64,000 nt of DNA from assembly GCA_035535015.1 (NCBI GenBank), contig DATLQU010000066.1:36500-100499 (forward strand), written 5' to 3'. Below, in pieces: positions 34,577 to 45,396 of the stretch. Origin of the DNA: Palsa-661 sp035535015. Its GTDB lineage: Bacteria > Actinomycetota > Acidimicrobiia > Acidimicrobiales > UBA8190. How positions within the stretch are numbered: the first letter of the stretch is position 1; each line of letters opens with the position of its first letter. A program made the translations under genes and the position numbers. The notes below the pieces were generated by a model, which was not told where the DNA came from, made no database searches, and worked only from the letters and a program-made list of their open reading frames with translations.

Positions 34577-34650
34577 TTTGCTACACTAGGCTAAAGCAAT
34601 CAGGGCCGGGCGAAGGTCGCCGGGCACTAGAGGATGTGGAGGCAACACAG

Positions 34651-36491
<1,841 letters not shown>

Positions 36492-36495
<4 letters not shown>

Positions 36496-37229
36496 GCCCC
36501 GAGGTCCATCGCCCCCATCTCGACCGCGACCCGGTCGCCGGCGGCTCCCCCACCGGCACCGGATCGCGCGCTGATACCTCCGCCGGGTCCGCACCCGGAT
36601 CCCCAGCCGGTCCCCCCACCGGCCCGGGCTCCGGTCGCGGGCCCGGTCAAGGCCCCGGTACGGCAGACGACTTCGACGGTGCGCAGCGCCACGACAGCAT
36701 CGTCAACGACGAGACGGCGGCACTCATCGACGACGGTGCTCCGGGTGCGCCGACCGCGGCCGGCACTGCCGGTAGCGAGTCTGCACTCGAGACCGTCCGA
36801 CGCGAACGCGACGAGTACCTCGACATGGTCCGTCGCGTCCAGGCCGACTTCGAGAATTACAAGAAGCGGATGCAGCGCCAACAGAGCGATTCCATGGAAC
36901 GGGCGAGCGAGAACCTGGTGACCAAACTGCTGCCCGCCCTCGACGCCCTGGACCTGGCCCGCGCCCATCTGAGCGACGGGGAGTCCGCCTCCGACGACGT
37001 GAAGGCACTGCTCCAGGCCACCGGTCTGATCACCGACGCCCTGGCCAAGGACGGCCTCGAGCGGATCGACGAGCCGGGGGCCGCCTTCGACCCCACCGTC
37101 CACGACGCCGTCGAGCACGCCGCGGCCGACGACGATGCCGCCTCCGGTGTCGTCGACGGCGTCCTGCGCGCCGGCTACCGCTGGAAGGGCCGGGTCATCC
37201 GACCGGCCATGGTCCGCGTCCGCGGTTGA
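36492..37229 (+). CDS. grpE: Nucleotide exchange factor GrpE
   Basis: A 245-residue GrpE. The first 80 residues are Gly/Pro/Ser-rich and probably disordered, longer than in many homologs. Then follow the coiled-coil (RERDEYLDMVRRVQADFENYK) and beta domain, ending with the signature DDDAASGVVDGVLRAGYRWKGR split over the last 40 residues. It releases ADP from DnaK. The start overlaps the dnaK stop (ATGA), implying coupled translation. Confidence 0.95.
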
Positions 37230-37254
37230 CGTTTGACGGCACGAGTCGAAGGCG

Positions 37255-37316
37255 TGAAGGCAACAAGGGGTGAAGGCAACAAGGGGTGAAGGCAACAAGG
37301 CGTGAAGGTAACGAGA
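37255..37316 (+). repeat. 16-bp tandem repeat between grpE and dnaJ
   Basis: TGAAGGCAACAAGGGG is repeated at 37255, 37271 and 37287 (last base pair altered), with a fourth degenerate unit at 37303. The 109-base gap is purine rich on the coding strand and ends in the dnaJ ribosome site AAGGAGG. Confidence 0.85.
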
Positions 37317-37338
37317 AAAGGCAAGAAGGAGGTGAACG

Positions 37339-38469
37339 GTGGCCGCACAACGTGAATGGATCGAGAAGGACTATTACAAGACACTCGGTGTCTCGTCGAC
37401 GGTCACCGACAAAGAGCTCACCCGCGCCTACCGGAAGTTGGCCAAGCAGTTCCATCCCGACACCAACCCGGCCTCGGAGGACACGTTCAAAGAGATCTCC
37501 GCCGCCTACGACGTCCTCGGTGACCCGGCCAAGCGCAAGGAGTACGACGAGGTCCGCCGGCTGGGCGCCTCCGGTTTTCCCGGCGGCTTCGGCGGGCCGG
37601 GCGGATTCGGGGGGGCCGGTGGTCCCGGGGCCGGCACCTTCCGGGTGGAGGACCTGGGTGACCTGGGTGACCTCTTCGGCGGTTTCGGCGGCGGACGACG
37701 GACCCGTCAGGCCGGACCGCGACGCGGGGCCGACATCGAGGCCGAACTGCACCTCTCGTTCGAGGACGCCGTCCGCGGGGTCACCACCTCGGTCAACGTG
37801 GCCGGCGAGGCCCGTTGCGAGACCTGTCACGGAAACGGCGCCGCCCCCGGTACCCAACCCGTCACCTGCCCCACCTGTCACGGCAGCGGTTCACTCCAGG
37901 ACAACCAGGGCCTCTTCTCCCTGAGCCGCGTCTGCCCCCAGTGTTCGGGCCGGGGCACCATCATCGAGACCCCCTGCCCCACCTGCAAGGGATCGGGCGT
38001 CCAGCGCCGGACCCGTTCGGTCAAGGTCAGGATCCCCGCCGGCGTGGAGGACGGACAGCGGATCCGGGTGAAGGGACGCGGCGCCCCCGGGCGCGGCAAC
38101 GGCCCCTCCGGTGATCTCTACGTCATCGTCCACGTGGACAGCAATCCCCTCTTCGGACGACGCGGCCGGAATCTCACCCTCACCGTCCCCGTCACCTTCC
38201 CCGAGGCCACCCTGGGCACCACCATCACCGTCCCCACCCTCGACGACCCCGTCACCCTGCGCATCCCGGCCGGTACCTCGTCGAACCAGACCTTCCGGGT
38301 CAAGGGACGCGGCGTCCCCTCGTCGGGCCGACGCGGTCACGGCGACCTCATGGTCACCGTCGACATCGTCGTCCCCAAGAAACTGAACGACGAGCAACGC
38401 GCCGCCGTCGAAGAGCTCGCCCGCGTCTCGGACCCTGCGCCCCGTGACCATCTGGGGGCCGGCTCATGA
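37339..38469 (+). CDS. dnaJ: Chaperone DnaJ (Hsp40)
   Basis: A 376-residue type I J-protein. J domain residues 11-75 with HPD at 39-41, a Gly/Phe-rich segment (about 80-120), and the zinc domain with four repeats: CETCHGNG, CPTCHGSG, CPQCSGRG, CPTCKGSG. Two C-terminal substrate-binding domains follow. It stimulates DnaK ATPase. GTG start with AAGGAGG upstream. The stop overlaps hspR (ATGA). Confidence 0.96.
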   Translation: MAAQREWIEKDYYKTLGVSSTVTDKELTRAYRKLAKQFHPDTNPASEDTFKEISAAYDVLGDPAKRKEYDEVRRLGASGFPGGFGGPGGFGGAGGPGAGTFRVEDLGDLGDLFGGFGGGRRTRQAGPRRGADIEAELHLSFEDAVRGVTTSVNVAGEARCETCHGNGAAPGTQPVTCPTCHGSGSLQDNQGLFSLSRVCPQCSGRGTIIETPCPTCKGSGVQRRTRSVKVRIPAGVEDGQRIRVKGRGAPGRGNGPSGDLYVIVHVDSNPLFGRRGRNLTLTVPVTFPEATLGTTITVPTLDDPVTLRIPAGTSSNQTFRVKGRGVPSSGRRGHGDLMVTVDIVVPKKLNDEQRAAVEELARVSDPAPRDHLGAGS

Positions 38470-38930
38470 CGATCAACCCTTACCGCCGGTCCGGCCAACC
38501 GGGCCCGCCCGAGTCACCGACGCGCGCCGTCTACGTCATCTCGGTGGCGGCCGAGTTGGCCGGCATGCATCCCCAGACGCTGCGCGTCTACGAGCGCCGC
38601 GGTCTGGTGGACCCGTCGCGCACCGGCGGCGGCAACCGGCGCTACTCGCAGCGCGACATCGAACAGCTCCGGCGGATCCAGGACCTGACGGCGGCCGGCC
38701 TCAATCTCGAAGGCGTCCGCCGGGTGCTCGAGCTCGAAGCCGAGCTGACCCGTCTGCAGGCCGAGGTCGACCGGGTCCGGGCCGAGGCGCAGGCCGCCGT
38801 GGAGAAGACCCACCGCCACTACCGACGCGATCTCGTGCCCGTCCGCCAGGCCATCGTGGCCCGGCCCAAGCCGGCCACCGGCCGCACCAACAGCAGCGTC
38901 ACCGATCGCCGCAGCGATCGCAGGAGGTAA
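38466..38930 (+). CDS. hspR: Heat-shock repressor HspR (MerR family)
   Basis: A 154-residue MerR-type regulator. The HTH (about 21-90) has VYVISVAAELAGMHPQTLRV, YERRGLVDPSRTGGGNRRYS and the QRDIEQLRRIQDLT segment typical of HspR; a coiled-coil (LEAELTRLQAEVDRVRAEA) and a basic tail follow. HspR with DnaK as co-repressor represses its own operon at HAIR sites in actinobacteria; a matching site lies before dnaK. It is coupled to dnaJ and 4 bases from clpB. Confidence 0.95.
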   Translation: MTINPYRRSGQPGPPESPTRAVYVISVAAELAGMHPQTLRVYERRGLVDPSRTGGGNRRYSQRDIEQLRRIQDLTAAGLNLEGVRRVLELEAELTRLQAEVDRVRAEAQAAVEKTHRHYRRDLVPVRQAIVARPKPATGRTNSSVTDRRSDRRR

Positions 38931-38934
38931 TCCC

Positions 38935-41427
38935 ATGGCCATCGATCCGAACCGTTGGACCGTCAAGACCCAGGAGGCCTGGGCCGCCGCCGCCGACCGG
39001 GCCCGGACGGGCGATCACGCCGAGATCACCCCCGACCATCTCCTGGCCGCCCTGGTGGCCCAGCCCGACGGTCTGGCCGTCCCTCTGCTCGGCCGTGCCG
39101 GGGTGGAGCCCGCCGCGCTCGGCCAGCAGGTGAACGAGCGGTTGGACAAGCTGGCCAAGGCCTACGGCTCCTCGGCGCCGGCCATGGGCCGCGAGACGAG
39201 CCGGGTGCTCGACGAGGCCGACACCATCCGCGGTGACATGGGCGACGAGTACCTCTCGGTCGAGCACCTGTTGCTGGCCCTGGCCGACAAGATCGGCGTC
39301 TCGCGCGACCAGTTGCTCACCGCGCTGCGCCAGATCCGCGGCAGCCACCGGGTGACCTCGCAGAATCCCGAAGAGCAGTACCAGGCCCTCGAGCGCTACG
39401 GCCGCGACCTGACCGAGGCGGCCCGGCAGGGCAAGCTCGACCCGGTCATCGGCCGGGACGAGGAGATCCGCCGGGTGATCCAGGTGCTCTCCCGGCGGAC
39501 GAAGAACAACCCCGTCCTGATCGGCGAGCCCGGCGTGGGCAAGACCGCCATCGTGGAGGGCCTGGCCAACCGGATCGTGGAAGGCGATGTGCCCGAGGGC
39601 CTGCGGGACAAGTTGGTGGTGGCCCTCGACCTCTCCTCCATGGTGGCCGGGGCCAAGTACCGCGGCGAGTTCGAGGAGCGCTTGAAGGCGGTGCTGAAGG
39701 AGATCACCGACGCCCAGGGCGAGGTCATCACCTTCATCGACGAGCTCCACACCATCGTGGGGGCGGGCGGGGCCGAAGGGGCCATGGACGCCGGCAACAT
39801 GATCAAGCCCATGCTGGCCCGGGGCGAGCTCCGGCTGATCGGAGCCACCACCCTCGACGAGTACCGGAAGTACATCGAGAAGGACGCGGCGCTCGAGCGG
39901 CGCTTCCAGCCCGTGGTGGTGGGCGAGCCCTCGGTGCAGGACGCCATCGCCATCCTCCGCGGCCTGAAGGAGCGCTACGAGGTCCACCACGGGGTCCGGA
40001 TCCAAGACGCCGCGCTGGTGGCGGCGGCCGTCCTCTCCGACCGCTACGTGACCGGACGCTTCCTGCCCGACAAGGCCATCGACCTGATGGACGAGGCGGC
40101 CAGCCGGCTGCGGATCGAGATCGACTCGATGCCCACCGAGATCGACGTGGTCAGCCGGCGGATGCGCCAGCTCGAGATCGAGCGGATGGCCCTGGCCAAG
40201 GAGTCCGACCCGGCCTCGGCCGAGCGGCTCGTCCGGCTCGAGGAGGAGCTGGCCAACAGCACCGAGCAGGTCGACGCCATGACGGGCCGCTGGCAGGCCG
40301 AGAAGGACGCCATCGCCTCCATCCGGACCCTGAAGGAGGAACTGGAGGTCAGAAAGGGCGAGGCCGAGCGCTTCACCCGCGACGGGGACCTGACCCGGGC
40401 CTCGGAGATCCGCTACGGAACGGTCCCCGTGATCGAGCGCAGGATCGACGACGCCACCCGTGCCCTGGCCACCCTGCAGGTCGACGGAGCCATGTTGAAA
40501 GAAGAGGTGGACGCCGAGGACGTGGCCGAGGTGGTCAGCCGCTGGACCGGGGTGCCGGTCACCCGGCTGCTCGAGTCGGAGCTCCAGAAGCTCGTCCATA
40601 TGGAGCAGGACCTCGACGCCCGGGTGGTGGGCCAGGACGAGGCCGTCCAGGCCGTGGCCAACGCCATCCGGCGCAGCCGGGCCGGCCTCTCGGACCCGAA
40701 CCGGCCCATCGGTTCCTTCCTCTTTCTCGGTCCCACCGGGGTGGGAAAGACCGAGCTGGCCCGGGCCCTGGCCGGGTTCCTCTTCGACGACGACCGGGCC
40801 ATGACCCGGATCGACATGGGCGAGTACCAGGAGAAGCACAACGTGGCCCGGCTGGTGGGCGCCCCTCCGGGCTACGTCGGCTACGAGGAGGGCGGCCAAC
40901 TGACCGAGCTCGTCCGCCGCCGTCCCTACGCCGTGGTCCTACTGGACGAGATCGAGAAGGCCCACCCCGACGTCTTCAACGTCTTACTCCAGGTCTTGGA
41001 GGACGGCCGGCTGACCGACGGCCAGGGCCGGACGGTGGACTTCACCAACACCGTCCTGATCATGACCTCGAACCTGGCCGGGGATCCCCAGGACTTCTTC
41101 AAGCCCGAGTTCTTCAACCGGATCGACGAGGTCGTCCGCTTCCGCTCCCTCGACCGCGACGACCTGCGCCGGATCGTGGACATCCAGCTGGCCCACCTCC
41201 GTGACCGCCTGGCCGATCGCCGGCTGGAGTTGGCCGTCACCGACGCGGCGAGAGACTGGCTGGCCGACAAGGGCTACGACCCCGACCTCGGGGCCCGGCC
41301 GCTGCGCCGGGTCATCCAACGGGCTATCGAGGACCCCCTCGCCCTCACCTTGCTGAAGGGCGGCTACACCGAGGGCGAGACCGTCACCGTCGACGTCGGC
41401 GACCACGGCACCCTGGTGCTCACCTGA
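38935..41427 (+). CDS. clpB: Disaggregase ClpB
   Basis: An 830-residue Hsp100 protein: N-terminal Clp repeats (1-145), first AAA+ domain with GEPGVGKT near 200 and FIDELHTIVGAG, the ClpB-specific coiled-coil middle domain (about 400-525), and second AAA+ domain with GPTGVGKT near 600 and VVLLDEIEKAHPDVFN. The pore loop GAKYRGEFEERLK is intact. It resolubilises aggregates with DnaK/DnaJ. The C-terminus is shorter after MTSNLAGDP than in E. coli ClpB. Last gene of the HspR operon. Confidence 0.96.
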   Translation: MAIDPNRWTVKTQEAWAAAADRARTGDHAEITPDHLLAALVAQPDGLAVPLLGRAGVEPAALGQQVNERLDKLAKAYGSSAPAMGRETSRVLDEADTIRGDMGDEYLSVEHLLLALADKIGVSRDQLLTALRQIRGSHRVTSQNPEEQYQALERYGRDLTEAARQGKLDPVIGRDEEIRRVIQVLSRRTKNNPVLIGEPGVGKTAIVEGLANRIVEGDVPEGLRDKLVVALDLSSMVAGAKYRGEFEERLKAVLKEITDAQGEVITFIDELHTIVGAGGAEGAMDAGNMIKPMLARGELRLIGATTLDEYRKYIEKDAALERRFQPVVVGEPSVQDAIAILRGLKERYEVHHGVRIQDAALVAAAVLSDRYVTGRFLPDKAIDLMDEAASRLRIEIDSMPTEIDVVSRRMRQLEIERMALAKESDPASAERLVRLEEELANSTEQVDAMTGRWQAEKDAIASIRTLKEELEVRKGEAERFTRDGDLTRASEIRYGTVPVIERRIDDATRALATLQVDGAMLKEEVDAEDVAEVVSRWTGVPVTRLLESELQKLVHMEQDLDARVVGQDEAVQAVANAIRRSRAGLSDPNRPIGSFLFLGPTGVGKTELARALAGFLFDDDRAMTRIDMGEYQEKHNVARLVGAPPGYVGYEEGGQLTELVRRRPYAVVLLDEIEKAHPDVFNVLLQVLEDGRLTDGQGRTVDFTNTVLIMTSNLAGDPQDFFKPEFFNRIDEVVRFRSLDRDDLRRIVDIQLAHLRDRLADRRLELAVTDAARDWLADKGYDPDLGARPLRRVIQRAIEDPLALTLLKGGYTEGETVTVDVGDHGTLVLT

Positions 41428-41472
41428 GAGCCCGGCCGGCACCGGACGGGGAGATCCCCCCAGGCCCCGGGG

Positions 41473-41478
41473 TACACT
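41473..41478 (+). promoter_or_regulatory. -10 element upstream of purA
   Basis: TACACT lies 38 bases before the purA GTG; the leader contains GGCAGGAGAA as ribosome site. No purine riboswitch fold is apparent in the 90-base gap. Confidence 0.4.
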
Positions 41479-41516
41479 GCGACGTAATCCGGAGTCTTTC
41501 GAGGCAGGAGAAACGC

Positions 41517-42797
41517 GTGCCCGCAACGGTGGTCGTGGGGACCCAGTGGGGCGACGAGGGCAAGGGCAAGCTGACCGACCTGCTGGCCCGGGACATGCAG
41601 ATGGTCGTCCGCTACCAGGGCGGCCACAACGCCGGGCACACCGTGGTGGTGGAGGGAGAGTCCTTCGCCCTGCAGCTGGTGCCCTCCGGGGTGCTCTACC
41701 CGCACATCACCCCCGTGATCGGAAACGGCGTGGTGGTGGACCCGGGTGTGCTGCTGGCCGAGCTCGACACGCTCGAGGCCAAGGGGGTCGACGTCTCCCG
41801 GATGGTGGTCTCGGGCAACGCCCATCTGATCATGCCGTACCACCAGGAGCTCGACCGGGTGACCGAGCGCTTCCTGGGCAAGAACTCGCTGGGGACGACC
41901 CGGCGCGGGATCGGCCCCGCCTACGCCGACAAGGCCTCGCGGGTGGGGCTGCGGGTGCAGGACCTGCTCGACGAGAAGATCTTCCGGCAGAAGCTCGATG
42001 TGGCTCTGAAGGAGAAGAACGCCGTTCTGGCCAAGGTCTACAACCGGCTGCCCATCACGGCCGCCTCCATCTGCGAGCGCTACCTCGACGAGTACGCGCC
42101 GCGGATCGGGCCCATGGTCGCAGACACCGTCGCCCTCGTCCACGACGCCCTCGACGCCGGCCGCAACGTCTTACTCGAGGGGGCCCAGGCCACCTTCTTG
42201 GACCTCGACCACGGGACCTATCCTTTCGTCACCTCCTCCAACCCCTCGGCCGGCGGCGCCTGCACCGGCACCGGGGTGGGCCCGCGCGACATCGGCGAGG
42301 TGATCGGGATCGCCAAGGCTTATGTCACCCGGGTGGGGGCGGGGCCCTTCCCCACCGAGTGTCTCGACGAGGTGGGCGATCTGATGGTCGAGCGGGGCCA
42401 CGAGTTCGGGACCAACACCGGCCGGCGCCGACGCTGCGGCTGGTTCGACGCCGTCATGATGCGCCAGGCCGTCCGGCTGAACTCGCTCTCCGAGGTGGCA
42501 CTGACCAAGCTCGACGTGCTCGACAGCTTCGAGACGGTCAAGGTCTGCGTGGCCTACGAGTCCGACGGCGAGCGCTTCATCCACCCGCCCTACCACCAGT
42601 CCACCTTTCACCAGGTCGTCCCCGTCTACGAGGAGCTGCCCGGCTGGTGCGAGGACCTCTCGGCCGCCACCGAACTCGGCGACCTGCCGCCGGCGGCGCG
42701 CGCCTACGTCTCGTTCCTGGCCACCCAGATCGGTGTCCCCATCAAGCTGGTCGGCGTGGGACCGGGCCGCGACCAGTTCGTCCGTTTTGCCGCATGA
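41517..42797 (+). CDS. purA: Adenylosuccinate synthetase
   Basis: A 426-residue GTP-dependent enzyme condensing IMP with aspartate on the way to AMP. Signatures: GTQWGDEGKGKLTDLLA (P loop, near start), GGHNAGHTV, GIGPAYADKASR, LLEGAQATFLDLDHGTYPFV split in the middle, and the GTP-binding TKLDVLD. GTG start with AGGAG upstream. It begins the purine cluster and is linked to purD by three overlapping mini-ORFs. Confidence 0.97.
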   Translation: MPATVVVGTQWGDEGKGKLTDLLARDMQMVVRYQGGHNAGHTVVVEGESFALQLVPSGVLYPHITPVIGNGVVVDPGVLLAELDTLEAKGVDVSRMVVSGNAHLIMPYHQELDRVTERFLGKNSLGTTRRGIGPAYADKASRVGLRVQDLLDEKIFRQKLDVALKEKNAVLAKVYNRLPITAASICERYLDEYAPRIGPMVADTVALVHDALDAGRNVLLEGAQATFLDLDHGTYPFVTSSNPSAGGACTGTGVGPRDIGEVIGIAKAYVTRVGAGPFPTECLDEVGDLMVERGHEFGTNTGRRRRCGWFDAVMMRQAVRLNSLSEVALTKLDVLDSFETVKVCVAYESDGERFIHPPYHQSTFHQVVPVYEELPGWCEDLSAATELGDLPPAARAYVSFLATQIGVPIKLVGVGPGRDQFVRFAA

Positions 42798-42848
42798 ACA
42801 CGGGCAAGGCATGAAAGCGGGCAAGGCATGAAGGCGGGCAAGGCATGA
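42794..42848 (+). repeat. 17-bp tandem repeat forming three ATGA-linked mini-ORFs between purA and purD
   Basis: Starting in the purA stop codon (ATGA), three frames of six codons follow: 42794-42814 (MNTGKA), 42811-42831 (MKAGKA) and 42828-42848 (MKAGKA). Each ends in TGA that overlaps the next ATG, and the last overlaps the purD ATG at 42845. The unit is GGGCAAGGCATGAAAGC with a 17-bp period. Confidence 0.9.
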
Positions 42849-44089
42849 AGGTCTGCGTGGTCGGCTCGGGGGGACGCGAACACGCGCTGGCGCTGGCGCT
42901 GGCCCGGACGGCCGAGGTGGTGGTGACGCCGGGGAACCCGGGGATGGCGGGGACGCCGGTGGGGGGCTACCCGATCTCGTGCAGTGAGCGGGCCCCCGAC
43001 GAGATCACCGCCGACCTCTGGGTGATCGGGCCCGAGCAGCCCCTGGTGGATGGGCTGGCCGACAAGCTGCGGGCCGACGACAAGCTCGTCTTCGGGCCCG
43101 GGGCCGACGGCGCGCTGCTCGAGGGCTCAAAGGCCTTCATGAAGGAGATGCTCGAGGAGGCCGAGGTGGCCACCGCCCGCTACGGCGCCTTCGACGAGGT
43201 CGCCCCCGCCCTCGAGTTCTTGGCGCAGCTGCCCGGCCCCTGGGTGGTGAAGACCGACGGGCTCGCCTCGGGCAAGGGTGTGCTCGTGACCGACGACCTC
43301 GGACGGGCCGAGGCCGACATCAAGACGAAGCTCTCGGGGGAGGCCTTCGGCGACGCCGGCCGGCGGATTGTCGTCGAGGAAGGCCTGGTGGGGGCCGAGT
43401 GTTCGCTGCTCGTGCTCTGTGATGGCCGTCGCATCGTGCCCTTGCCGGTGGCCCAGGACTACAAACGACTCGAAGACGCAGACCTTGGGCCCAACACCGG
43501 CGGCATGGGGGCCTGCTCCGGCACCGGACTGCTCGACGACGCCGTGGTCGACCGGATCCTGGACGAGGCCGTCGAGCCCCTGGTCGCCGCGCTCCGCCGG
43601 CGGGGGATCGACTACCGGGGGGTGCTCTACGCCGGGCTGATCCTCACCGCCGACGGCCCCCGGGTACTCGAGTACAACGTCCGCTTCGGTGACCCCGAGA
43701 CCCAGGTGGTGCTGCCCCGGGTGGACGAGGACATCACCGGCCTGCTGGCCGAGGCGGCCGCCGGCCGGCTGCGGACCGATCCCCGGCCGACGGCCTCGGC
43801 CGAGGTCTGCGTGGTGATGGCCTCGGCCGGCTACCCGACCGCCCCCCGTCCCGGCGACCCGATCGAAGGTCTCGACCGGGCCGGGATGCTGGCCGATGTG
43901 ACGGTCCTGCACGCCGGGACGGGCCTCGACGACCAGGGCCGGCTGGTCACCGCCGGCGGCCGGGTGCTCGGGGTCTGCGGCTCCGGTGCCGAGATGGCCA
44001 CGGCCCGGGCCCGGGCCTACGAGGCGGTGGACAGCATCAGCTGGGACGGCGTCCAGTACCGGACCGACATCGGGGACCTGACGTCATGA
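42845..44089 (+). CDS. purD: Phosphoribosylamine-glycine ligase (GARS)
   Basis: A 414-residue ATP-grasp enzyme, second step of de novo purine synthesis. Start MKVCVVGSGGREHALALALA; ATP-grasp motifs VVKTDGLASGKGVLV, VVEEGLVGAECSLL, GPNTGGMGACSG and EYNVRFGDPETQVVLPR. No strong ribosome site precedes it apart from AAGG; re-initiation from the preceding mini-ORF is a likely route. Its stop overlaps purB (ATGA). Confidence 0.97.
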   Translation: MKVCVVGSGGREHALALALARTAEVVVTPGNPGMAGTPVGGYPISCSERAPDEITADLWVIGPEQPLVDGLADKLRADDKLVFGPGADGALLEGSKAFMKEMLEEAEVATARYGAFDEVAPALEFLAQLPGPWVVKTDGLASGKGVLVTDDLGRAEADIKTKLSGEAFGDAGRRIVVEEGLVGAECSLLVLCDGRRIVPLPVAQDYKRLEDADLGPNTGGMGACSGTGLLDDAVVDRILDEAVEPLVAALRRRGIDYRGVLYAGLILTADGPRVLEYNVRFGDPETQVVLPRVDEDITGLLAEAAAGRLRTDPRPTASAEVCVVMASAGYPTAPRPGDPIEGLDRAGMLADVTVLHAGTGLDDQGRLVTAGGRVLGVCGSGAEMATARARAYEAVDSISWDGVQYRTDIGDLTS

Positions 44090-45396
44090 TCCCCCGGTAT
44101 TCGTTACCCGAGATGGCGGCGCTCTTCACCGACGAGGCCCGGATCGAGAAGTGGCTCGAGGTGGAGCTGCTGGCCACCGAAGCCCGGGCCGAGCGGGGGG
44201 AGATCGCCGTCGAGGAGGCCGTGGTCGTTCGGGGCCGGGCCCCCAAGGTGACGGGCGAACTGGTGGCCGCCATCGCCGACCGGGAGAGGGTGACCGACCA
44301 CGACGTGGCCGCTTTCGTCGACGTCGTCCAGGCCGCCGTCGGCCAACCCGAGGGATCGCTCGTCCACCACGGGCTCACCTCGTCCGACGTGGTCGACACC
44401 GCCCTCTGCGCCACCCTCGTGGCCGCCGCCGATCTGCTGATCGACGCCTCGGACGCGCTGGTGGCGGTCTTGAAGACGCGCGCCCTCGCCTTCATGGACA
44501 CCCCCATGGCGGGCCGGACCCACGGGATGCACGCCGAGCCGACCACCTTCGGGGCCAAGCTCGCCCTCTGGTGCCTGCAGGCCGACCGGGACCGCCATCG
44601 GCTCCGGGCCGCCCGCCGGGCGGTGGCGGTGGGGAAGCTCTCGGGCGCCGTCGGCACCTACTCCAACATCGACCCCGCCGTGGAGGCCTTCGTCTGCCGG
44701 GCCCTCGGCCTCGTCCCCGTGCCCGCCAGCCAGGTCATCGCCCGCGACCGGCACGCCGAGCTGCTCTGGGCCTGCGCCTCGGTGGGGGCGAGCATCGAGA
44801 TGATGGCCACCGAGATCCGGCATCTGGCCCGGACCGAACTGGGCGAGGTGGAGGAGGCCTTCGGAGCCGGCCAGAAGGGCTCCTCGGCCATGCCCCACAA
44901 GCGGAACCCGATCCTCTCGGAACGACTGGCCGGTCTGGCCCGGGTGCTGCGCGGCTATCTGGGGGCCGGCCTCGAGGACGTGGCCCTCTGGCACGAACGT
45001 GACATCAGCCACTCCTCGGTGGAGCGCGTCATCCTCCCCGACGCCTGCCTTCTCACCTATTACGTCCTGCGCCGCGGGGCGGGACTGATCGAGAACCTCG
45101 TCGTCCACCCCGAGCGGATGCGAGCCAACGTGCTCGAGGGGTCCTTCGGCCTCGTCTTCTCCCAGCCGGTGCTGCTGGCGCTGGTGTCCGCCGGCATGTC
45201 CCGCGACGCCGCGTATCGTGTGGTCCAACGTGACGCGCGTCGGAGTTGGGAGCAGCGCCGGCCCTTCCGGGCCGTTCTGGACGAGGACCCCGAGGTGACC
45301 GTCGGGGCCGAGGTCCTGGACGAGGCGTTCAGCCTGGACCGGTCGCTGCATCACGTGAGCCGGTTCGTGGAAGCGTTGCAGGAGGTGGAGCCGTGA
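44086..45396 (+). CDS. purB: Adenylosuccinate lyase
   Basis: A 436-residue homotetrameric lyase acting twice in purine synthesis (SAICAR and adenylosuccinate cleavage). Signature loop GSSAMPHKRNPILSE with the catalytic Ser, and TSSDVVDTALC and AGRTHGMHAEPTTFG segments. ATGA overlap with purD and GTGA overlap with purC show continuous translational coupling. Confidence 0.97.
   Translation: MIPRYSLPEMAALFTDEARIEKWLEVELLATEARAERGEIAVEEAVVVRGRAPKVTGELVAAIADRERVTDHDVAAFVDVVQAAVGQPEGSLVHHGLTSSDVVDTALCATLVAAADLLIDASDALVAVLKTRALAFMDTPMAGRTHGMHAEPTTFGAKLALWCLQADRDRHRLRAARRAVAVGKLSGAVGTYSNIDPAVEAFVCRALGLVPVPASQVIARDRHAELLWACASVGASIEMMATEIRHLARTELGEVEEAFGAGQKGSSAMPHKRNPILSERLAGLARVLRGYLGAGLEDVALWHERDISHSSVERVILPDACLLTYYVLRRGAGLIENLVVHPERMRANVLEGSFGLVFSQPVLLALVSAGMSRDAAYRVVQRDARRSWEQRRPFRAVLDEDPEVTVGAEVLDEAFSLDRSLHHVSRFVEALQEVEP

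Noticed and set aside
38899..40899. 666-codon minus-strand frame opposite clpB
   Set aside because: High-GC shadow of clpB, rich in His/Gly/Asp with no domain; such long antisense frames are common at this base composition.
41428..41516. Possible purine riboswitch before purA
   Set aside because: The 90-base leader is too short and lacks the paired-loop sequences of known purine or PRPP/ppGpp aptamers.
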